Below, piece after piece: positions 12,564 to 22,908 of a stretch of DNA of 64,000 bases. The notes below the pieces were generated by a model that was given only the letters and a program-made list of their open reading frames with translations, ran no database searches and had not been told where the DNA came from. The translations under genes were made by a program, and so were the position numbers. How positions within the stretch are numbered: position 1 is the stretch's first letter; each line of letters opens with the position of its first letter. Source of the DNA: Myotis daubentonii (taxonomy: Eukaryota; Chordata; Mammalia; Chiroptera; Vespertilionidae); NCBI RefSeq assembly GCF_963259705.1, contig NC_081842.1:37413796-37477795 (forward strand). Reading direction: 5' to 3'.

Positions 12564-12874
12564 CCGCGGTTCTCAACCTGTGGGTCGCGACCCCTTTGAG
12601 GGTCAAACGACCCTTTCACAGGGGTCGCCTAAGACCATCAGAAAACACATATATAATTACATATTGTTTTTGAGATTAATCACTATGCTTTAATTATGTT
12701 CAACTTGTAACAATGAAAATCCATCCTGCATATCAGATATTTACATTACGATTCATAACAGTAGCAACATTACAGTTATGAAGTAGCAACGAAAATAATT
12801 TTATGGTTGGGGGTCACCACAACATGAGGAACTGTATTAAAGGGTCGCGGCATTAGGAAGGTTGAGAACCACTG
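12564..12874. mobile_element. SPIN hAT element, copy 1 (311 bp, near full MITE length)
   Basis: One end reads '[cc]gcggttctcaacctgtgg' followed by 'gtcgcgacccctttgagggt'. The other ends 'gcggcattaggaaggttgag' then AACCACTG. These match the SPIN ('Space Invader') hAT MITE as known from vesper bats. Flanking 8-mers TTCTAGAG (12556-12563) and TGCTAGAG (12875-12882) are a TSD with one mismatch. The interior 'ttacagttatgaagtagcaa' is shared with three other copies in this window. No transposase is present. Confidence 0.93.
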
Positions 12875-12882
12875 TGCTAGAG

Positions 12883-13312
12883 GCTCTCAGTTTACAAAGA
12901 AGCCCACAGACAGAAAACGACTTCATGTCCTCATGTACCGATGCTGATGGGGTTGTCGCAGAAATCAAGTGGAAAGCAAAGGAGGGACACGCCGTTCTGC
13001 TCACGGTTTCATTTTGGGATTCCATCCGGCACGGAACGGTTAGGAAGCCTGTAAATGTTGTCACGCTCTCGGGGAAGAGAGCGTCAGTCCTTCAGAACAC
13101 GACTTCCCAGAAGCATCGGCACCGTGTCTGCCCTGTCCCCGTGCGCATCAGGACAGCTGACAGAAGCGGGAAGTTCACGTGTCAGTCTGCAGACTGACCC
13201 ACACTGACCCTGCCACCCAGAGACAGGGAGTGGGCCGCTGTGTTTCCATAGCGCATAAACGGAGAAGCGGAGGGCATTCTGTGTAATGGGCACAGGCAGA
13301 CACTGCAATTTT

Positions 13313-13367
<55 letters not shown>

Positions 13368-13916
13368 AAAACAGGTTGTCTTGACTTCCTGACACTCACA
13401 GCTAAGTAATGCTTTTGGTGCCTGCGCTCAGCACTGCGGGAGGGGCCGGCATCCCGTGCCTTTGTCTGGCAAAAAGGGCCAGGAGCTAGGCAAGATGCCG
13501 CTTGGTGACCCCCCAGGAGAATAATGAGGTTTCACACTGTCCAGGGACAGAAAGAGGGTGGATTCTGGAAGTTCAATTCCGTAAAAGAATAATAAAAGAT
13601 GTCCATAAATATTAAATATTTCCATTTGGGCTATGTGTTTTCACTTAAAAAAAAACACAAAAAACTATCTATCTGCTTTTAAAATATATGCCAGTCTCTA
13701 TCAGGTTCAGTTAGGAGAACAGAAAGCACACTAGGTATTTTATTTTACTTCATTGTGTTTTTTCCATTGCCATTTATCCCCTCTGCCCTTTAAACAGAGG
13801 TGATGCTATACAAGGAATCAATAGGCTGAAAGGAAGAAAACAAGGATGGTGAGCTAACCCAGAGATTAGTAAACTGGAAGTAGCTACCACCACTCAGGCT
13901 GGGTGAGAGGATAAAA
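12883..13916. other. Intergenic DNA flanking a CA microsatellite
   Basis: Sequence of moderate GC with open frames up to about 111 codons on both strands. The longest are shadows across the CA repeat. No exon, splice pair or known protein seen. Confidence 0.4.
13317..13366. repeat. (CA)n dinucleotide microsatellite
   Basis: An uninterrupted run of about 24 CA units. Long pure dinucleotide repeats of this kind are typically length-polymorphic. Confidence 0.97.
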
Positions 13917-13929
13917 AAGAAAGAGGCAG

Positions 13930-14162
13930 CCCTGACCGGTTTGGCTCAGTGGATAGAGCGTCGACCTGCAGACTTAAGGGTCCCAGGTTCGATTCTGGTC
14001 AAGGGCATGTGCCTTGGTTGCAGGCACATACCCAGTGGGGAGTGTGCAGGAGGCAGCTGATCGATGTTTCTCTCTCATCGATGTTTCTGACACTCTATCC
14101 CTCTCCCTTCCTCTCTGTAAAAAAATCAATAAAATATATTAAAAAAGAAAGAAAGAAAAAGA
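13930..14162 (+). mobile_element. Ves SINE, forward orientation, young copy
   Basis: The head 'ccctgaccggtttggctcag' and box B 'caggttcgattctggtcaag' are close to the Ves consensus, followed by 'gtgcaggaggcagctgatcg', a CT-rich segment, 'aatcaataaaatatatt' and an A-rich tail. The 13-bp TSD aagaaagaggcag lies at 13917-13929 and 14163-14175. Confidence 0.95.
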
Positions 14163-14175
14163 AAGAAAGAGGCAG

Positions 14176-14934
14176 AGATACCAGAACCAGGGGGCAGCGT
14201 AAGGAGCAGCTGCCTCAGAGTGGGGTGGGATTGGAGGGGGGGGAGGGGAAGGAGGCCACTGCTTAGCTGTGCTGAGTTGGCTGACCGGGTGCCATGCAGT
14301 TGTGCTCAGACCATCGAGGGCACTGCTCAGCTGGCTCGGATCTCCGAGGGGCTGCCCTGTGGCCAGAGCTGGGCCTGCTGGGCCTCCCGAGAGCGCACCG
14401 CATGCTGTCCGGGGGCCAAAAGATGCTAGAGTCGCTGCCATCTATTTGTGTAGAGAGATGCTGACAGCTGCTGGAGCAGGGGAAGAAAAATCTCTTCTCC
14501 TGTCTACCTCCCCAGAGCCTCTCACCAGCAGAATCTGCTAGAACAAGCTGTCAAACGTGTCTTAGAAATGTGTTCCTCATACCCCAGCCCAAGTGTCACA
14601 GAGCACGGCGTAGGAGAGCAGAAGACAATAGGTGAATAGACTATCACAGATCCTCCCTATGGCTAGCAATGACCCACATGCTCTCTTCTACCCACTTTAA
14701 AACTTCTATTTTACAATAATGTCAACCTCACGCTCTGTCTAGCATGTTGTAACTTCCCTTGGTGCAAACATGCTTTCACCTTCCCCCCCCTACCCCCCAA
14801 ATGGAGACACCAATGTCTAAAACTCTTCCTATCTATCTCTGAGTGATCATTTTTTTGTTTGTTTTATTTATTCACTCAAGACTTTATATTGTAAGTTAAT
14901 CGTCACCAGCACTCTCTATATAAAATAATAGGGG
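14176..14934. other. Intergenic DNA, no gene recognised
   Basis: Moderately GC-rich at 14.2-14.5 kb, where frames of 69-100 codons occur on both strands without any family resemblance. The rest is ordinary sequence. Confidence 0.4.
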
Positions 14935-16507
14935 ATTAGAAGAAAGAAAATGACCGGACCCAAATGAGGAAGAAACTATTCATATCTGCCACTTTTTCTT
15001 TCTGGGCCTGGTGACAAAGCCACAGCTGATATTTATAACGTCCTTTTTCTACCCCCCATTCTCCCCATCCCTGGCCTTCAGCCAGCTGGTCAGTGTTTTT
15101 ACCTAGTGAGGCAACCCAAACCTTCATTTTTGAAGGGTATGAATTCTTTTTCAGTCCTGTGGTGTGTGGACGTAACAAATGACTCAGAGCTGCCTTAGAG
15201 ACTCCTCTCAGTTTTAGACCTAGTTTTTCCTGCCGGCATCATGTAGCAACTGATACAGGTCAACAGAATCAATCACCCCAACCAAGTACAATAACCCCTT
15301 CCTTTGTCTGTTGGTTCAGCAACATGAGGGACCCAAATTACCAGATGGCAATCTTACCTTCCAGTTCAATGGAACAATTGTCTCTCTTCCTTTAGGAACT
15401 AAGCTCTCTAACAAGTGCCCATTACAGGAAGTGTGGGGATAGGAAACAAAAAAATCTGTAAGTGGATTATTAGGGGTAACAGAGGAGCTGGGTACTATTA
15501 TCTTCACCTCTTTATTTATGGATCCATTGATTCTGTCTCTGGGAAATAAAGCCCTATATATTGGTCATTGGTTTAGAGCATATTCTGCATCCTGTACAAT
15601 AGTGATCCCACCTCTCAGGACATTCTCTCAGAACCCTAATTGAATCTTTAGGAGGCCGTGCTACCTTTCTCTCAGGCTAGATGCTACTAGATGTTATGGT
15701 AAGACCAGCGAGTTCCATAGGCATAAGCCCATTGCTATGTTTTGGGGTTTTGTTTTTGCTTTTTGCTGTGAAATGAGTTGCTGGGTCTGAAGTAGTTTGT
15801 GTGGGCTACCATGGAGGGGAATAAGGCAATCCATAAGTCCATGGTGTGTATTCATAGAAGTATTGCAAACAGAGAAGACAAATCACTCTCCAGAATAAGT
15901 ACCTATTCCAGGAAGACAATTTCAGCCCCTCCTTATGGAAGGGTTCAGGGTAGCTCGTGGCTGGATTGTCCCCATTCCCCACCCAATGATGTCATCACAG
16001 GAGCCAGCCTGGGCTTCTGTTATTGTCGGCTTGAGCACTTGATGGTAGTAACCAGGCACAATGGGTGATGAAAAGTCCACGGTGCTGGGCCCATGCACAG
16101 CCTCCATGCCTGGATCATGTCTCGTGTACACAAACCGATTGAGCAAGTGCCTTCTTTGGGCATTTGAAGGAAGGAGCTGACAGAGATCCACTGTACAGGC
16201 TTTCTTTTTTACCCCATTATTAAGAGCTTTGTGTGTAGCAGATCCCTTTGCGAGTGTTCACATAGCTCCTAACATTCAACCAAACATCCTCAAGCTCTGT
16301 GCCAGTGTAAGAGGTCCATCTATATACCACATGCAGACAGTCTTCTGTTCCTTTCTTTCCAAATCCCTGACAATCCAGCCAAACCATGAGCCATCACCCA
16401 TTTTAGGTAGAGGCCCAACTACATCGTGGGCCATCTCTCAGGCCCCTCAAACTGGACAGTGAGAGATATTGCTTAAAGTTATGTTCACAGAAAGGATTTC
16501 CCCTCCC

Positions 16508-16547
16508 GTGTGTGTGTGTGTGTGTATGTGTGTGTGTGTGTGTGTGT
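16508..16547. repeat. (TG)n microsatellite in the ERV-L relic
   Basis: About 20 TG units with one TA interruption. It opens a spurious minus-strand frame that reads as histidine-threonine repeats. Confidence 0.95.
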
Positions 16548-17536
16548 TTAGCATACTTCTGACTATGGCTATAACGCCCTCTTCTTAATTTGCCCGTAGA
16601 ATGAGAAAAAAACATCTGTAAATCAGACTCACTCCTCAGCCACTTGCTCACAGGGAGCTCTCCATAGAAACCTCGCACTGAATGAAGGCAGGCAGGCAGT
16701 GCAGCCGAAGAATGTGCAATAGGAGCCGGAGCCGTCAACACATGGGACTTGATTGTTCCTCTGGGATCTGCGAGTCTGATTTCGCACATACCACTTCCAC
16801 TCAGTGACAAAGTGTTTCTGGGCACGCCTAATTATGAAGCCTAATAAATCAGATAACACCCAGACAGTTGTGGGCAGCTCATGTCATGGGGCCAGGGGTT
16901 CATTCTCTGTAAGGTCCATGAGTAAGGCCAGAGCAGTGTCTCATAAGGAAAACAGTTATCTGGAGGCTTTGCTTCAAACCCTCAGGCCATGCTCCTGGGG
17001 TCTGTCATGGGCCCTACACAGCATCCCTATTTACCATCGAAACGTCAAGTGCTCCTGGATCTGCTGGGTCATAAGGCCCATGTGGCAGCATAGCTTGCAC
17101 TGGATTAGTCTGCAGTCTACAACCTGGACTAGCTGTGGGACCTTCTAGTACTTGCTCATCACTCAAAACTAACTGCGTTATGGGTTATACACTGAACTGA
17201 TCAGAGCGGCACACTCTGACCAATTTGTTGTGCCATTTGTTGCCTCCAGAATACAGAGGCCTGCCAAATGGTGAAAAATATTCTTGGTGCAAGGTGCAAC
17301 AACTTGTCTTTCACTCTGCAGGGAATGATCTAATATGATTCAGAATACTGGACCTAGAAACCTCGTCTAGGAGGCTGGCTCCTGGATTTCATGGGTTGTA
17401 AATTTGAACCTTTGACATGCATGTGTCTGCGGCAGCTAATGTACAGGACACCTGTTGTTCATCAGATTCAAACATCGTGATGTCCTCTGTGCGGTGGGTC
17501 AGTTTGATCTCTCATGAGAGCAGGTCCTGCAGACAG

Positions 17537-17570
17537 AACAACTGTAAACCTACTTTTGCCCCACCCTGTA
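17537..17570. mobile_element. Solo mariner-type terminal inverted repeat
   Basis: The sequence 'acaactgtaaacctactttt' followed by 'gccccaccctgta' matches the right end of the mariner MITE at 62135-62512 in this same window. No matching left end is visible nearby, so this is a truncated copy or single end. Confidence 0.6.
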
Positions 17571-17929
17571 TTAACAGCTGCCCCAAATATAGGGCCATCA
17601 TATGGGAAGTTGGACTTGGGCCTAAAAGGTAACAAGAAAATAATGAAAATACAGTTCTTTATACTTGATAGAATGTGGAAATATGTGGTGTATAGTGTGG
17701 TAGTTAGGGCCAGGCATGGAAGAAACTTTAAAAAATATATCAAATATGATTACTGGGTCTTCATTTTAAAAGCACAACAGTATATAACTTGTGTGTCATT
17801 CTTTGCTCATTATAAAAAATTGTTACATCTTTAAAGGATTATATAGAAGATACATGAATGAATAATGGAAAACAGTTAGACTCCGTAAGTGATACAAGAT
17901 TATTGCTGTAATGTTTAGTCCTCATAATA

Positions 17930-18055
17930 GATTTGTAAACTAATTGGACTAAAGTTTATTTACATTTTATAGACAAGGAAGTGAGGCTTTCTGTGTTTAG
18001 GTAACTTGTCTGAGTTCTCATAGCTGATCAGTAATAGAGTTTCAAATCAAAACCA
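17930..18055. mobile_element. MIR SINE fragment
   Basis: 'cattttatagacaaggaagt' then 'gaggctttctgtgtttaggt' and 'aacttgtctgagttctcata' follow the MIR core ('TTTTACAGATGAGGAAACTGAGG', 'AACTTGCCCAAGGTCAC'). Old and degraded. Confidence 0.65.
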
Positions 18056-18187
18056 GCTATATTGATTAATATATTGACATTGGTGATATTGTTAGGATAT
18101 GTACATGTGTTTGCATAAATGAAATATTCATTTATTTATTCTTATTTTATTTTTCTCTCTTCTTTTTCCCTTCCCCAAATAAAACAG

Positions 18188-18503
18188 AGAGAAGGAGAGA
18201 GTCCTGAAGACGGAGAAAGAATGGTGGTCTTCAGTTTGTTCTTCACGTAGCAGAGACCCATGCCTCTTGAAGCATTGTGGGGAGAACTTGTAGAGGAAGG
18301 ACTGCATGGTGTACATAGAGAGGCTCTACATGAGACTCTGGAGTTTTCGGTCCTGGCAGAGAGTTCTGTGCCAACCTTGGCAGAAATCAGCAGAGCCGTC
18401 TGAACTTACGGGAGCATGAGAGCTTGGACAGTGCACACATGGGTGAAGTCTGCTATGGGTTGAAGACAAGAAGGATTGATCTAAACAACATAAATCAATC
18501 TAG
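18188..18503 (+). other. Possible cryptic or non-coding exon (splice-like boundaries)
   Basis: A long pyrimidine tract ends in 'caaataaaacag' just before 18188 and the segment ends 'caatctag' directly before 'gtaagt' at 18504. This gives a good acceptor and donor 316 bp apart. The interior has no long open frame on the plus strand, so any transcript would be non-coding. Such pairs also occur by chance, and no partner exons were identified. Confidence 0.2.
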
Positions 18504-19236
18504 GTAAGTTCACAGGGGCTTTTGCTCAGCACTGGGAGGCCCAGGATGATGAGGACCTACACTCACATGTATTTTGATTTTGGAACAAAATGAAGTATTG
18601 TGATATTTCTCACACACCATTGTTTGTGGAGTTTGTACCTCTTCCTTGTATATTTGTTTGGGGGCACAGAAGGGAAAAGCAGGGCAGCGATGATGAATGG
18701 ACTATGATTCTGGTTGTCAGAGAGCTGGAGAATTTGCTTCCTGTCACCATGGGTGGAAAGAATGGCCTCCTGTGCACCTTAGTATCCCTATCAACCCCAC
18801 ATGTTTTCTGTTTATTATTGGTAGGTGCCAGTGGCTGATTCACTTAGCTGTTTGGAAGACAGTGCTAATGAGGCCAAGGTCAAGGTTCTCTCGTTTCCAT
18901 AGAGTCAAACATACTCAGTGAGAGAGAACTTCAGTTTCAGTTACCACAGATTAAATTCCTAACCCGCACCTACTGCCTTGCAAATACGGGCTGGGTGATG
19001 GGAGGCCAGGTGAGAGGGTGTGAATTATTCAGCACAAAGCTCACCACCTTCAAGGGCAAACACTCAAAACATGTCCTGTTGACATCCTTGCAATCTGTGT
19101 GTTTATGAAGGAGAGTACACACTGCTGTCATGTGAACTAATTCACAACAAAGAAATACATCATATGAAGTTCTACTAATTTTTGAGTAGAGGCTGATTGG
19201 GCAAAAGGCTCTATCATTAGTTTAGTGCCATATCTT

Positions 19237-19632
19237 TTTATATATATGCTAGAGGCCCAATGCATGAAATTCATGCAAGGGGCTCAGCCCTTGCAGCCCC
19301 AGCTGCCTCTGCCCTCTCAGCCCTGGCTGCCTTGTGGCCCCATGGCCCCGCCCACTGGTCATTCTGGAAGGTCATTCTGTTGTCTAGTCTAATTAGCATA
19401 TTAGCTCTTTATTATATAGGATATATTTTTATTGATTTCAGAGAGGAAGGGAGAGGGGAGAGAGAGATAGAAACATCAATGATGAGAGAAAATCATTGAT
19501 TGGCTGCCTCCTGCATGCCCCCTACTGGGGATTGAGCCCACAACCTGAGTATGTGCCCATGACTGGAATCGAACCTGGGACCTTTTAGTCTACAGGCCAA
19601 CTCTCTATCCACTGAGCCAAACAAGCTAGGGC
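19237..19632 (-). mobile_element. Ves SINE, reverse, with a Helitron in its tail
   Basis: The reversed head ('ctctatccactgagccaaac') is at the right and the body 'gattggctgcctcctgcatg' lies in the middle. The T-rich tail at the left is split by the 173-bp Helitron at 19249-19421. The 14-bp TSD tagtgccatatctt flanks the whole composite (19223-19236 and 19633-19646), which proves that the Helitron came second. Confidence 0.92.
19249..19421 (-). mobile_element. HeliBat-type Helitron, reverse, nested in Ves tail
   Basis: In + orientation it begins CTAGAGGCCC with 'aatgcatgaaattcatgcaa' (the reversed 3' hairpin and CTAG end). It finishes 'gcatattagctctttatta' then TATAGGA (the reversed 5' end). 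There is no TSD, as expected. The host base before CTAG is G rather than the usual A. Confidence 0.88.
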
Positions 19633-19731
19633 TAGTGCCATATCTTATCTGCACTAAACATTTGATCCATAAATACACATATCATGTTATAATTTGCACA
19701 AATAATACAGACTTAAAGAAGCATGCTTAAA

Positions 19732-20295
19732 CTCTATGTTCATAGCAGCACAATTTACAATAGCCAAGATTTGGAAACAGCCTAAATGTCCATTAACAGA
19801 TGAGTGGATTAGAAAACAATGGTACATCTACACAATGGAATACTACGCTGCTATAAAAAAGAAGGAATTCTTACCATTTGCAGCAGCATGGATGGAACTG
19901 GAGAGCATTATGCTAAGTGAAATAAGCCAGTCAATGAAAGAAAACACCACATGATCTCACTCATTTGTGGAAAATAAAGAACATTATAACCTGATGAACA
20001 AAAAGATTGATACAGAGGCAGAGAAGCATTGAACAGACTGTCAAATTACAGTGGGAAGGCCGGGGAGTGTTGGGGTGGAGGTAAGAATCAACCAAAGGAC
20101 TTGTATGCATGCATATAAGCATAACCAATGGACACAAGACACTGGGCGGTTGGGGAGGGGGGAGGTGAGGGGTGAGGGCATGTGCCAGAGGGTAGGGGAG
20201 GCCAGGGGAAGGTCAATGGGGGGTGGGGGGGAAGGAGACATATGTACTACTATCTGTAATACTTTAAACAATAAAATAAAATTTAAAAAAAATAA
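19732..20295 (+). mobile_element. Young 5'-truncated bat L1, forward
   Basis: Begins within the C-terminal ORF2 region: the frame at 19736-19954 reads [19 protein letters not shown] and later [17 protein letters not shown], the conserved L1 ORF2 tail. A G-rich 3' UTR ('ggggaggggggaggtgaggg') and 'caataaaataaaatttaaa' tail follow. The 17-bp TSD aaagaagcatgcttaaa lies at 19715-19731 and 20296-20312. The clean TSD and open tail frame suggest a relatively recent insertion. Confidence 0.95.
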
Positions 20296-20394
20296 AAAGA
20301 AGCATGCTTAAAAACCTGAAAAATGAAAGATGAGGATTCTAAGATTACATTTTAAATAAAAATTCTGAAAATAAAACAGTAATTAGGATATTCC

Positions 20395-20870
20395 TAAGGT
20401 TTTTTTTATTATTATTAATGTGGTATGATTTACATACAATGCACTGGTTTTAAGCATTCAGTTTAGTGAATTTTGACAATGTTATACACCCATGATCACT
20501 GTTCAAAACAAGGTATAGAGCATTTCCATCATCCCAAAAAGCTCCCAAAAATGATTCCCAGTCATTTCCTCTTCCACCTCCCCTGGTAACCACTGTTCTA
20601 TCAGCAAGGATTAGCTTTACCTTTTCTGGAACTTCATATGGATTTAATCAACCCATATAAACTGTGTTGTGTCTGGCATTTTTCACTCAACATCACCTTT
20701 TTTTTTGAGTGTCTTGCATGTTGTTGCGTCACACCAGAAGTTTATTTCTTTTTATTTTGGTATGTAGACACTATAATGTGTCCATCATCCTGTGGGTGGA
20801 TATTTGGGTTATTTCTTGTTTTCTACTGCTATGACTGAGGCTGCTATAAACATTTTCCTACAATTATTTA
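20395..20870 (-). mobile_element. Old L1M 3'-end fragment, antisense
   Basis: 'gtggtatgatttacatacaa', 'gttatacacccatgatcact', 'ggtaaccactgttctatcag' and 'tttcttgttttctactgcta' follow the layout of an antisense L1M 3' region, the same type as the one starting at 1605. Degenerate, with no coding capacity. Confidence 0.65.
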
Positions 20871-21867
20871 AATTCTCATTTTTTTCATGCTAACGCTCTG
20901 AGAACAGGAGTTCTTTGCACAGTAACTCATGCGAACAGTTTCCCGATCCTTTACTTTGCTTCAATTTTCTGTCATTGTTATCAATATTTGGGAGTTGCAA
21001 ATGTTGGATTTTCCTCAGTGACTGATAAGTTGTAGGTACAGTATTGAGAAAGACAATGTAAGAAAGCAGGTTCCCTGCACCCAATTATGCATCAACTTCC
21101 ACCTCCACTTCCTGAGGCAAGCCCAGTTAAATGCAAGTGTGCATGTTTTTGCATTCTCCTTCCCGAAGTCGCTCCTGATTGTCCCTACAAATTCATCCAG
21201 GAATTCATTATTTGTATATTCAACAAAAATTCATGAGACTCCTATCATATGTTTGTTAGGCTTGTGCTGGGCTCTGCCTACAGAAGGACGGGGGTTCCTT
21301 TTAGATCAGAAACCAGGGGATATTTGCTGGGCCAACACGATGCCTAGCACAGAGAGGAAACGACATGGGCATTTTTGAATTCATGGAGGAACTCTTGATT
21401 TAGTGTGGAGATTGACCTGAACACAAATAAACTGGTATGGGAGAAGTATGGATCAAGTACTGTGGGAACATCAAAACTATAAATACATGTTCTGTTTCTA
21501 CCTAGAGCCCATTTGAGTATGTTGCTGTCATGATATTTTCTCTGTTGGACTGTAGTTTATCTAATTATTGCCTTCCCCCCATTTCAGGGGTGCAACAGAG
21601 TCGGTTTCCTTCTTGTCTTGGTATGTCTAGCCCTCAGGGGATGGCCTAGGACTCAAAAGGGAGTGACTAACTCTGTCTAGGTTTGCCCCCCCCCTCTCAA
21701 AAAAGAGAGAAAAATATGCAGGAAAGGGCCATTTGAGATGGGTCTTAAAGAGAACAGGTGCTGGTGGTAGTGTGGGATAGTATTCCAAATAATAAACAGT
21801 TTGACCTAAGAAGGTCTTTTGGGTACTAAGTATTTTTAAAAATGTTCCTATTTAGTATTTCTGAATC
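20871..21867. other. Intergenic DNA, no gene recognised
   Basis: Short frames only. The stretch near 21.38-21.80 kb ('agaacaggtgctggtggtag') may be debris of an ancient repeat, but no end is visible. Confidence 0.4.
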
Positions 21868-21882
21868 ACCATCATGATTTTT

Positions 21883-22893
21883 TTCTTTATTAATTAAGGT
21901 ATTACATATGTGTCCTTATCCCCCCATTACCTCCCAGTGGCCCCCCCCCCCCCACCATCATGCCCTCACCCCCCTGGTGTCTGTGTCCATTGGTTAGGTT
22001 TATATGCATGCATACAAGTCCTTCGGTTGATGTCTCCCCCTTACCCCCACCCTCCCCTACGTTCCCCTCTGAGGTTTGAGCATCTGATCGATGCTTCTCT
22101 GTCTCTGAATCTGTTTTTGTTTATCAGTTTATGTTGTTTCTTATAATGAACAAATAGTGAGATCATGTGATATTTATCTTTCTCTGACTGGCTTATTTCG
22201 CTTAGCATAATACTCTCCAATTCCATCCATGCTGTTGCAATGGTAGGAGTTCCTTCTTTTTTATAGCAGCATAGTATTCCATTGTGTAGATGTATCACAG
22301 TTTTTAATCCACTCATCTACTGATGGGCACTTAGGCTGTTTCCAAATCTTAGCTATGGTGAATTGTGCTGCTATGAACATAGGGGTGCATATATCCTTTC
22401 TGATTGGTGTTTCTGGCTTCTTGGGATATATTCCTAAAAGTGGGATCACTGGGTCAAATGGGAGTTTCATATTTAGTTTTTTGAGGAAATTCTATACTGT
22501 CTTCCACAGTGGCTGCACCAGTCTGCATTCCCACCAGCAGTGCATGAGGGTTCCTTTTTCCCCACATCCTCTCCAGCACTTGTTGTTTGTTGATTTGTTG
22601 ATGATAGCCATTCTGACAGGTGTGAGATGGTACTGCATTGTCATTTTGATTTGCATCTCTCGGATGATTAGTGACTTTGAGCATGTTTTCATATATCTCC
22701 TGGCCTTCCTTATGTCCTCTTTCGAAAAGTGTCTATTTAGGTCCGTTGCCCATTTTTTGATTAGGTTGTTTATTTTCCTTTTGTTAAGTTGTATGAGTTC
22801 CCTGTAAATGTTGGAGATTAAACACTTATCGGAGGTAACATTGGCAAATATGTCCCCCCATACAGTGGGCTTTCTTGTTATTTTGTTGATGGT
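21883..22893 (-). mobile_element. Young 5'-truncated bat L1, antisense
   Basis: On the minus strand, ORF2 C-terminal frames include [40 protein letters not shown] and [20 protein letters not shown], then after a frameshift [20 protein letters not shown]. These are diagnostic for L1. A C13 run (21941-21953) lies in the reversed G-rich 3' UTR. The 15-bp TSD accatcatgattttt lies at 21868-21882 and 22894-22908. It is longer than the forward L1 at 19732 and belongs to a closely related subfamily. Confidence 0.95.
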
Positions 22894-22908
22894 ACCATCA
22901 TGATTTTT

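Larger units (their letters stand above)
14935..17610 (-). mobile_element. ERV-L (class III endogenous retrovirus) internal relic, antisense
   Basis: Read on the minus strand, fragments follow the order of ERV-L pol from reverse transcriptase/integrase toward the 3'-terminal dUTPase domain. A minus-strand piece at 15316-15507 contains VPLNWKVRLPSGNLG, the dUTPase-region motif of ERV-L. The piece at 14936-15178 contains GWGEWGVEKGRYKYQL, close to the extreme C-terminus. Upstream pieces (for example 15922-16191) belong to the central pol region. All frames are broken by stops, shifts, a GT microsatellite (16508-16547) and apparently an inserted mariner end, so no protein can be made. I found no flanking LTRs; edges are estimates. 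Confidence 0.75.
17611..19222. other. Intergenic DNA containing a MIR fragment and a possible cryptic exon
   Basis: No protein-coding gene is recognised. A MIR fragment lies near 17.93-18.05 kb and a splice-site-bounded segment at 18188-18503 (listed separately). The remaining frames are short and featureless. Confidence 0.4.

Noticed and set aside
13084..13399. Frames encoding alternating cysteine-valine residues
   Set aside because: They are the translation of the CA microsatellite, not a protein.
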